From positions 1 to 64,000 of the forward strand of contig NZ_JAGPYN010000022.1 of assembly GCF_018069805.1 (NCBI RefSeq): a stretch of 64,000 nt of DNA, written 5' to 3'. Of the stretch, positions 55,843 through 64,000 are shown piece by piece; position 1 is the first letter of the stretch; every line of letters begins with the position of its first letter. The position numbers and the translations under genes are program-made. This stretch comes from Pseudoalteromonas ostreae (GTDB taxonomy: Bacteria > Pseudomonadota > Gammaproteobacteria > Enterobacterales > Alteromonadaceae). Under the pieces are notes generated by a model. It was not told the DNA's origin. It ran no database searches and saw only the letters and a program-made list of their open reading frames with translations.

Positions 55843-56573
55843 GAGAGCAAGCATTAACCGATGCACAAAAGCTGGTTTTTAAAACCCATGCTGGTGTTAT
55901 GTCGACTATTTCTTACAACTTAAGAGGTTATCCGTTTGGTTCGGTAACCCCTTATATGTGTGATGAGCAAGGCCGCATCTACTTTTTTATTAGCGATATA
56001 GCCCAACACACTAAAAACTTAAAGCACGATTCTCGTATGAGCTTAACTATTTTTGATGCCGCAGACCGTGGCGACCAAAACGAGCATGGCCGAGTCACAC
56101 TGGTGGGCGATGGTTGTGAAGTTGCGGGCCCTCAGGCCGAAATACTGCTTAACAAATACATAGCGTTATACCCAGAAGCTGACAGTTATCGGAACGCCCA
56201 CGACTTTAAGTTATGGCAATTAGATGTTGTGCGAGTTCGCTTTATTGGCGGCTTTGGGAAAATATTTTGGCTTGAAAAAGATGAGTGGCAAAGCGCTGCT
56301 AAAAGCTGGGACGAAGATCAAGAACAAAGCATGATCACCCACATGAATGAAGATCATCAAAATGCAATGGCTCTAATATTAGCTCAGCATTATTGCGTAT
56401 CAGATAATGCACCGGTTATGAGTGGCATACTGCCACAGGGGTTTTATATTCAAAGCCAACAACGTAATTATTTTATTAGCTTTGAAAACGTGTGCGAGAC
56501 ACCACAAGCGGTGCGAAAAGCGCTTGTTGCCTTAACCACACATGCTCGCAATAGCATAGAAGAGTCAGCATAA
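55839..56573 (+). CDS. hugZ: HugZ/HutZ-family haem-degrading protein
   Basis: 244 residues. The N-terminal split-barrel domain (THAGVMSTISYNLRGYPFGS, IYFFISDIAQHTKNL) is of the flavin-reductase/PNPOx fold; the C-terminal part has ITHMNEDHQNAM near residue 167, carrying the His that ligates haem in HutZ. It opens the porphyrin ring to free iron in the cytoplasm. As last gene of the hmuTUV operon, with 4-base overlap, it completes import and iron release. Confidence 0.9.
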   Translation: MREQALTDAQKLVFKTHAGVMSTISYNLRGYPFGSVTPYMCDEQGRIYFFISDIAQHTKNLKHDSRMSLTIFDAADRGDQNEHGRVTLVGDGCEVAGPQAEILLNKYIALYPEADSYRNAHDFKLWQLDVVRVRFIGGFGKIFWLEKDEWQSAAKSWDEDQEQSMITHMNEDHQNAMALILAQHYCVSDNAPVMSGILPQGFYIQSQQRNYFISFENVCETPQAVRKALVALTTHARNSIEESA

Positions 56574-56915
56574 GAAAACTAATAAATCACATGTGTGGTT
56601 ATAACGCTTAGCACTACTAACCCAGTAGTGCATTTTCGGCATCAGAAGCCGCAGTAACTAAGCTGCGGCTGTTACAATTTAACATTGAGGCCAATTAATT
56701 TAGTATGCACCTGCGCTATAAATAAGCTCATAACTGTGGCTGTAAACCTCGATGCACAACGCTGGGTTGTTATTATTTGCAAAAAAATGAAGTCATTGCA
56801 GCAAAGGTTTAATCACTAATAAAAAATAACCTGCTCTTACATAGCGTATTTATTAAATACTTAATGCTTTTTCTGCTAAGTTAATACAGAGTATTAATGC
56901 TAAAGGATAGTCTCA
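56574..56915. other. 342-base gap with two hairpins after the haem operon
   Basis: Stem-loop GCACTACT/AGTAGTGC (56611-56631) followed by ATTTTC, and AGCCGCAG/CTGCGGCT (56647-56670) followed by a short T-rich stretch. Either may end the haem operon. The remainder is the leader of the next gene; no coding sequence. Confidence 0.6.
56611..56631 (+). terminator. Probable terminator of the haem-uptake operon
   Basis: Perfect 8-bp arms GCACTACT/AGTAGTGC around a 5-base loop, then ATTTT. A second 8-bp stem-loop follows at 56647-56670. Confidence 0.55.
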
Positions 56916-57365
56916 ATGGAAGTAAAACAGCTAACATGTAAGACCTTAACCGGCTTAAAAGTAAGAACATGCAATGCCAATGAAATGAATGCTGGCACAG
57001 CAAAGATAGCTGAGCTTTGGCAAAAATTTGGCGAAAAATACACCTCAAAACTGACAAAAGACAGTAAAGTCTATGGGGTTTACACTAACTACGAGAGCGA
57101 TGTGACCGGTGATTTTGATGTCATTGCCTGTAGCGATGAGCAATCAACTAACCTTCGTGATTCAGTAACAGTTACAACGCACGCAGGGAGTTATTTAGTC
57201 TTTAGTGGCGAAGGCGAAATGCCCGACGCTATAATTGATTTATGGGGTGAAATTTGGCAATACTTTAGCTCAGATGATTGTCGTTACACTCGTACTTATA
57301 TCAGCGACTATGAATACTATAAGACCCTAACTGAAGTCGAAATAGCGATCGCAATTGCTGAATAA
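56916..57365 (+). CDS. GyrI-like small-molecule-binding domain protein
   Basis: 149 residues that match the stand-alone GyrI-like/AraC effector-binding fold: LTGLKVRTCNANEMNAGTAKI, VYGVYTNYESDVTGDFDVIAC and the closing YTRTYISDYEYY. No DNA-binding domain is attached. Such proteins bind cationic or aromatic small molecules or protect gyrase; here the ligand is unknown. AAGGA lies upstream of the ATG. Single gene. Confidence 0.87.
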   Translation: MEVKQLTCKTLTGLKVRTCNANEMNAGTAKIAELWQKFGEKYTSKLTKDSKVYGVYTNYESDVTGDFDVIACSDEQSTNLRDSVTVTTHAGSYLVFSGEGEMPDAIIDLWGEIWQYFSSDDCRYTRTYISDYEYYKTLTEVEIAIAIAE

Positions 57366-57814
57366 ATAAGGAGCCTGTCGCTATTCAAATGAGCACGGAG
57401 TTCCTTCTTTCCTTTTTCGTGTGGGAGTGTGGGATTTCGCACTTCCCCAATTAAAGATATTATCTCATTCAACTAAATTTAATCCCACTAAAAATAAGTC
57501 TACACTCCACACCAAGCTCACTTTAACAAAGCGAATGCAGAGACGGTAAGCATGGCTACGACTGTTCTTATTTAATCAATATATGTTCACAAAATTAACC
57601 TGGCTTTAAAAAAGAAAAGTAAATAAAGCTTGTTATATGGTTTAAGTTACTGTTATCCTGCTCTGCGTCGGGTTGATAGAAAGCCCTGTTTATTTGTAAG
57701 TACCACGTTGTTATTAGTAATAATCCTTCGCGCTATCCTCAGTTAAATGCTTGTTTTCTTCCTGTTAAATTGCCTACATTAAGGCACACTTTTATTAATT
57801 CTTAGGATACTATT
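57366..57814. other. 449-base region before the first cold-shock gene
   Basis: The first half holds an imperfect hairpin (GGGAGTGTG... CGCACTTCCC near 57424-57447) and no gene. From about 57686 onward it is the first copy of the long cold-shock leader described separately. Confidence 0.6.
57686..57814 (+). promoter_or_regulatory. Long conserved 5' leader of the first cold-shock gene
   Basis: About 130 bases that recur, with few changes and one net indel, before the second cold-shock gene (58082-58209). Shared blocks include TACCACGTTGTTATTAGTAA, TATCCTCAGTTAAAT and GGCACACTTTTATTAAT. E. coli cspA mRNA has a long temperature-responsive leader; a similar RNA role is inferred here. Confidence 0.6.
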
Positions 57815-58024
57815 ATGTCTAATACAACAACTGGTTCAGTAAAATGGTTTAACGAAGCTAAAGGTTTTGGTTTTATTGAACAAGAGTCAGGCCCTGACGT
57901 TTTTGCTCATTTCAGCGCAATCTCAAGCGATGGCTTTAAGACTCTAGCTGAAGGCCAACGTGTACAGTTTACTGTTACTCAAGGTCAAAAAGGCCCGCAA
58001 GCTGAAAATATCGTTTGCATCTAA
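57815..58024 (+). CDS. CspA-family cold-shock protein (first copy)
   Basis: 69 residues. Five-strand OB fold with RNP1 KGFGFIEQ and RNP2 [13 protein letters not shown] keeps the aromatic patch that binds single-stranded nucleic acid. It acts as an RNA chaperone. It differs from the next gene at only a few residues, and the two share their leaders, so they are a recent tandem duplication. The C-terminal Cys (AENIVCI) is unusual for CspA. Confidence 0.96.
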   Translation: MSNTTTGSVKWFNEAKGFGFIEQESGPDVFAHFSAISSDGFKTLAEGQRVQFTVTQGQKGPQAENIVCI

Positions 58025-58081
58025 TTTTTAATTAATGGGTTAATAATAACCCGTTAATGCACTATAAGTTTGAAAGAAATT

Positions 58082-58209
58082 CTGTTTATTTGTACGTACC
58101 ACGTTGTTATTAGTAATAATTCATCGCGTTATCCTCAGTTAAATACTTGTTTTTTCAGCTAAATCGCCTGATTTTAGGCACACTTTTATTAATCTCTAGG
58201 ATATCTATT
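58082..58209 (+). promoter_or_regulatory. Long conserved 5' leader of the second cold-shock gene
   Basis: Second copy of the leader at 57686-57814, offset 395-396 bases. Conservation outside the coding sequence shows that the duplication unit, or selection, includes the leader RNA. Confidence 0.6.
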
Positions 58210-58419
58210 ATGTCTACAACTACAACTGGTACAGTTAAATTTTTCAACGAAGCAAAAGGTTTTGGTTTTATCGAGCAAGAGTCAGGTCCTGACGTTTTCG
58301 CTCATTTCAGCGCTATCAGCGGTGACGGCTTCAAAACTCTAGCTGAAGGCCAACGTGTACAGTTTACTGTTACTCAAGGTCAAAAAGGCCCACAAGCTGA
58401 AAACATCGTTTGTATCTAA
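58210..58419 (+). CDS. CspA-family cold-shock protein (second copy)
   Basis: 69 residues from ATG 58210 ([12 protein letters not shown]); a longer frame from 58147 would translate the conserved leader and is rejected. Compared with the first copy it has KFFNEAKG in place of KWFNEAKG, swapping the first binding-site Trp for Phe, and SGDG for SSDG. It has its own strong terminator 38 bases downstream. Confidence 0.96.
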   Translation: MSTTTTGTVKFFNEAKGFGFIEQESGPDVFAHFSAISGDGFKTLAEGQRVQFTVTQGQKGPQAENIVCI

Positions 58420-58457
58420 ACGATTGTTTTAGTTAATACGTTTTAACGTATTAAAAG

Positions 58458-58490
58458 CCCACTGATATTAATTTATCAGTGGGTTTTTTT
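58458..58490 (+). terminator. Rho-independent terminator of the cold-shock pair
   Basis: CCCACTGATA (58458-58467), 6-base loop, TATCAGTGGG (58474-58483), seven T. Confidence 0.95.
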
Positions 58491-58651
58491 ATACCAATCG
58501 TGTTAAGTTATTGGTAATTTATAGCGACGAATAAATAGAGTGATAACAAGGCATAAATTTTTATATGTAGTTGTTCTACATGAAAATTTATAACGCCGTT
58601 AGCGCTTTATTTAGCACGCTAGAAAGGCTAAATATTTAAGTCGATTGGTAT
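58491..58651. repeat. 161-bp MITE-like palindromic element
   Basis: Ends ATACCAATCG (58491-58500) and CGATTGGTAT (58642-58651) are perfect inverted repeats. The interior folds as a long imperfect hairpin around ATGTAG-TTGTT-CTACAT (near 58565-58581), with TAAATTTTTAT/ATGAAAATTTA and AACAAGGC/GCCGTT outside it. It fills the space between the cold-shock terminator and the esterase stop codon. It resembles intergenic repeats I recall from Alteromonadales genomes. No coding capacity. Confidence 0.75.
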
Positions 58652-58662
58652 TAATATCTGCG

Positions 58663-59484
58663 CTATTTTGCATAAAGCCAATCTAAACCTTGGATCAGCG
58701 TGGTTGGAAATGCCGTCGCATGCTTTGCTCCTTCAATGATAGAAAACTCAAACTGTATATTTTTAGCATCCCCTTGACGTATTTTACTCGCTAACTTATT
58801 AGCTCCAGTTACCATATCTTGCCCTTCACCAAATTCAGGGGTTTCTTTGCTACCTACTGATAAGTAAACCCTAACGTTTTGCTTAGCTGTAGTAATCGGC
58901 TGAGATAGTATGCTCTCATTATCAAACCACACCGACGGGCTACCGATAATGTAACTTTCAAACATATTAGGCTGAGTAAAAAGCACATAAGCTGCAAATA
59001 AGCCCCCCAGTGAGTTACCAACCAAAGTACGTTGCTTTGGGTTTATTCGGTAGTTAGCTTTGATATGTTCAAACACCACATCAGCTATAAAATCGATATG
59101 TTGCGCGGATTTACCGGTTTCAAGCTGCCAATCTTTGGCTTTACTTGGGGTGTAATCTCTAATACGGCTTGACGATCCTTTAGATCCTTGCGAATAACCA
59201 ATGGCAACAAGTATTGCTTCATCCATTTTACCGCTGTTCATAGGAAAACGTGTAGCCCCTGAGGCTAGCTGAAACGCATACGAGCCATCGAGTAAGTAAA
59301 CCACTGAGTATGTTTTATCTTTATTTCGACTGTAACTTCGCGGGAGCTTTATAAATACTGGATAGCTCAGCTTGCTTTGCTGATCGATAAGTTTAACCAC
59401 CGAGCTTCTGGGTATTTCAAATGCCTGCTCGGCCGCGCTACTAAAAGTGATAAGTAGCATCGCAGCTAATAATAAATATTTCAC
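58663..59484 (-). CDS. Exported esterase-D/IroE-like alpha/beta hydrolase
   Basis: 273 residues from GTG 59484, with AAGGA 5 bases upstream. Signal peptide (LLAAMLLITFSSAA), then VVYLLDGSYAF, the nucleophile elbow GNSLGG (Ser near residue 160) and His in EGAKHATAFP near the end. The PF00756-type family includes IroE and Fes-like hydrolases of catecholate siderophore esters as well as acyl-thiol esterases. A link to iron use is possible, given the nearby haem locus, but the sequence does not prove it. Confidence 0.87.
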   Translation of the reverse strand: MKYLLLAAMLLITFSSAAEQAFEIPRSSVVKLIDQQSKLSYPVFIKLPRSYSRNKDKTYSVVYLLDGSYAFQLASGATRFPMNSGKMDEAILVAIGYSQGSKGSSSRIRDYTPSKAKDWQLETGKSAQHIDFIADVVFEHIKANYRINPKQRTLVGNSLGGLFAAYVLFTQPNMFESYIIGSPSVWFDNESILSQPITTAKQNVRVYLSVGSKETPEFGEGQDMVTGANKLASKIRQGDAKNIQFEFSIIEGAKHATAFPTTLIQGLDWLYAK

Positions 59485-59520
59485 TATAATCCTTGTTTAG
59501 TTAAAAGCGTTAAAACAAAA

Positions 59521-60162
59521 TTAAAAGTCTTCACGCCCTTGGAGCTCAGTAAAATCACTCATAATCCATTTTTGATAGCCAGCTCTGGTTTTTAGTAATT
59601 CAAACCACTGAGTCACTCGCTCCGGCAATGCTATTGCTAATCCCTGAGATGTTAGGCGATGTAAAATGGCTCCCACACAAATATCAGCCAGGGTCATTTT
59701 ACCACCGGCAAGATAGGGGGCATGGCTTAGCTGCTGTTCAATTATCTGTAAGCATTGCTCGCACTCTTGTATATCCTGAGTGATTTGCTCCATACAACGG
59801 TTGTTTTGCGTTTTACGGTAATAGCCCCAAAATGTAGCCATAAATGCAGGTTGAAAAATCACCTGTGACCAATCCATCCAGCGCTCATATAACGAACGCT
59901 GATAGGGCGATGCATAATACCAATCTGTAGTGCCATAACTTGCCGCCAAATAGCGTAGTACACTGTGCGACTCCCAAATAACATTATCGCCATCCACAAG
60001 TACCGGCACTTTTTGCAACGGGTTCAATGCTAAAAAGTCATCACTATCAAGGCCACCAAATCGACCGCCAACTTCAATGTGTTGATAACTTAAACCAAGT
60101 TCTTCAAGAAACCACAAAACTTTTTGTACGTTAAACGAGGTTGCTCTTCCATAAACTTTCAT
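59521..60162 (-). CDS. Glutathione S-transferase family protein
   Basis: 213 residues. N-terminal thioredoxin-like domain with SFNVQKVLWFLEELG, the cis-Pro in VPVLVDGD and the glutathione-binding ESHSVLRYLA; all-helical C-terminal domain with GGKMTLADICVGAILH. It conjugates or reduces with glutathione in the cytoplasm. It follows a second GST gene by 11 bases in the same orientation, so they share a transcript. Confidence 0.92.
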   Translation of the reverse strand: MKVYGRATSFNVQKVLWFLEELGLSYQHIEVGGRFGGLDSDDFLALNPLQKVPVLVDGDNVIWESHSVLRYLAASYGTTDWYYASPYQRSLYERWMDWSQVIFQPAFMATFWGYYRKTQNNRCMEQITQDIQECEQCLQIIEQQLSHAPYLAGGKMTLADICVGAILHRLTSQGLAIALPERVTQWFELLKTRAGYQKWIMSDFTELQGREDF

Positions 60163-60173
60163 TGTAATTCCTA

Positions 60174-60812
60174 TTATTGATAATCAAACAAACTGAGATT
60201 TTCTTTTTTACACACGTTAATAATCGACTCTCGCTTAGCTAAGCGTCGTAAATACTTGCCGAGGTACTCAAAAGAAAGCGGTGGCTGTTTTAGTTCATCC
60301 GCCCATATCGCAAGCATAAACAAGTAAAAATCGCAGATGCTAAGCTGCTCACCAGCTAAAAATTTTTGCGTTTCCAGCTGAGCGTCTAACAAAGCGAACA
60401 TGTCGGTAAGTCGTATTTCTTGCGCGGCGACCATTACACTGGCGTGACTGCTATCGATACTATGGCGCTGCGGATAAAAATAGAGCATAAGTTCAGCTTG
60501 CACTGTATTGGTTAAATACATTATCCATTGTAAGCACGTAGCTCGATTGTGATCTCCTATTTGCGGAATAAGCATCCTAGCAGGATGTGTTTCAGCAAGA
60601 TGAATACAGATAGCAGCACTTTCAAAAATTACTTGCTGGCCATCAACCAGTGTAGGAATTCGTCCTGCGGGATTCAGCGCTAAATAATCGGCAGCTTTAT
60701 GCGCATCAGTTTTTCTATCAACTAAAATTAATTCAAAGTCAGTTTGCAGTTCTTCAAGAATAAAATGCGGTGCCATACTGGCGTTAAGCGGATAGTAATA
60801 AAGTTTATACAC
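60174..60812 (-). CDS. Glutathione S-transferase family protein
   Basis: 212 residues from GTG 60812, with AAGGAAG upstream. The thioredoxin-like domain shows YYYPLNASMAPHFILEELQ, IPTLVDGQ and ESAAICIHLAE; the helical domain has GEQLSICDFYLFML. The N-terminal pattern is close to beta-class bacterial GSTs. Paired with the next GST and divergent from katG, which suggests a shared oxidative- or electrophile-stress role (inference). Confidence 0.92.
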   Translation of the reverse strand: MYKLYYYPLNASMAPHFILEELQTDFELILVDRKTDAHKAADYLALNPAGRIPTLVDGQQVIFESAAICIHLAETHPARMLIPQIGDHNRATCLQWIMYLTNTVQAELMLYFYPQRHSIDSSHASVMVAAQEIRLTDMFALLDAQLETQKFLAGEQLSICDFYLFMLAIWADELKQPPLSFEYLGKYLRRLAKRESIINVCKKENLSLFDYQ

Positions 60813-63398
<2,586 letters not shown>

Positions 63399-63418
63399 AA
63401 AAGTATAGATTAATAATT

Positions 63419-63450
63419 AAAAGCGCTAGAGTTAATACTCTCGCGCTTTT
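63419..63450 (+). terminator. Terminator of katG
   Basis: Stem AAAAGCGC...AGAGT / ACTCT...GCGCTTTT around a TAAT loop, with one internal mismatch, ending in TTTT. It begins 21 bases after the katG stop. Confidence 0.75.
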
Positions 63451-63487
63451 AGCAATAATTACACACCCGTTAAGTTTTCCATTAATC

Positions 63488-63504
63488 TGTAAACCCCCAT
63501 TACA
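63488..63504 (+). repeat. TGTAAACCCCCTTTACA dyad, copy 6 (one mismatch)
   Basis: TGTAAACCCCCATTACA, intergenic, 90 bases after katG. Confidence 0.75.
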
Positions 63505-63835
63505 AAACACACATATCAAAGCGCAAGTCATACCGATACAGCACCCACAGCACAGTTTTGCAACACTATTTCAACTAAAAAACTGCGTAGTTCTTGTAAC
63601 AATACTGACTTTGCGTGTATGCGTGTACAAATACTAAAGTGCTGACATAGCACAGCCATAGTTTTCCCGAAAAATTACAATAATAGAGAAGCATCTTAAA
63701 ATAGAATAAAAAGAGAATATTGCTTTGCTTTCTTGATATGGATGTACAACCAAGAATAAATTCATATGTCATTGTTTTATGATAAAACCGCTGCTATCCT
63801 GACTCGTTTTTTTGAGTCATCCATAAGGACTAATC

Positions 63836-64000
63836 ATGGCTTTTTTAAATGAACATAAACATACACTTTTTGGTGTAGCCGCAATATTACTGTGGGGTTG
63901 CATTGTTGCTCTGATCAGAGATGTTTCTGAGTTATTTAGCCCCATAGGCGGGGCGGCAATGATGTATAGTATCAGCGCAATATTTTTAGTTGCGGTTATG
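63836..64000 (+). CDS. yddG: YddG-like DMT-family exporter, cut by right edge
   Basis: 55 residues visible from ATG 63836, with AAGGA 6 bases upstream. FGVAAILLWGCIVALIRDVSE is the first membrane helix and SPIGGAAMMYSISAIFLVAV the second; both closely follow the start of E. coli YddG, an inner-membrane exporter of aromatic amino acids in the drug/metabolite transporter superfamily. The rest lies beyond the window. Confidence 0.82.
   Translation, partial: MAFLNEHKHTLFGVAAILLWGCIVALIRDVSELFSPIGGAAMMYSISAIFLVAVM

Larger units (their letters stand above)
63399..63835. other. 437-base gap between katG and the exporter gene
   Basis: Holds the katG terminator and copy 6 of the 17-bp dyad. Short minus-strand frames here have no ribosome site or recognisable content. 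A hairpin-like AAAACCGC... region precedes the exporter gene ribosome site. Confidence 0.55.

Noticed and set aside
58147..58209. 21-residue N-terminal extension of the second cold-shock protein
   Set aside because: This stretch is the conserved non-coding leader; the first copy has no matching frame, and the family starts at the ATG at 58210.
63575..63772. 65-codon minus-strand frame after katG
   Set aside because: Aromatic- and Cys-rich translation without ribosome site, in a region that contains only a terminator and a short repeat.

Overview
The window looks like chromosomal DNA of a marine gammaproteobacterium of the Pseudoalteromonas type. This rests on the AT-rich base composition, the mix of housekeeping genes (long-form isocitrate lyase, malate synthase G, SbcCD, KatG, tandem CspA-like genes), many exported peptidases, TonB-dependent iron uptake, and a MITE-like repeat of a kind I recall from Alteromonadales. 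No rRNA, tRNA, CRISPR array or transposase gene was recognised. The genus is an inference from gene content.

Positions 1-22.8 kb hold one end of a hybrid NRPS/PKS cluster that most likely makes an acylated peptide siderophore. Reading leftwards on the minus strand, the order is: a PvdQ-like lipoprotein acylase, an MbtH protein, a starter protein (fatty acyl-AMP ligase-ACP-C-A-T), a PKS (KS-AT-KR-ACP), a terminator, a PvdF-like formyltransferase, a TonB receptor, and an NRPS (C-A-T-C-A-T...) that runs off the left edge. The two A domains of the last protein carry residue codes for Ser and an Asn-type residue; the starter-module A domain has an acidic code suggesting a basic residue. A FecI/PvdS-like ECF sigma factor is divergent from the cluster. 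It has a TTGACA/AATAAT promoter whose start overlaps a Fur-box-like dyad. The heptamer TTCGTCT, candidate -10 element of this sigma factor, lies upstream of the acylase, receptor and NRPS genes. The expected wiring is Fur -> sigma factor -> siderophore genes. The ornithine N-hydroxylase, exporter and terminating domain are not in the window.

Positions 22.9-50.8 kb are a mosaic of ordinary genes: an S9 peptidase, the divergent glyoxylate-shunt pair aceA/glcB, a YebC/PmpR-family protein, a HAD phosphatase, an M1 metallopeptidase coupled to a small exported protein, sbcDC with a methyltransferase, dGTPase, a nucleotide pyrophosphatase-like phosphodiesterase, an M12B-like secreted metalloprotease beside what looks like its separately encoded propeptide, and a MarR-HlyD-DUF2955 efflux operon with two perfect palindromic operators.

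Positions 50.9-56.6 kb form a haem-uptake locus: a TonB haem receptor divergent from hmuTUV-hugZ, with a strong Fur box between. Then come a GyrI-like protein, two tandem cold-shock genes duplicated together with their 5' leaders, a MITE-like element, an esterase, two glutathione transferases, katG and the start of a YddG-like exporter.

Two repeat signals stand out. The 17-bp dyad TGTAAACCCCCTTTACA, or close variants, occurs six times between 25.0 and 63.5 kb, twice inside genes, and not at all in the siderophore region. A 590-bp gap at 24.9-25.5 kb carries two different families of short direct repeats with no transposase.
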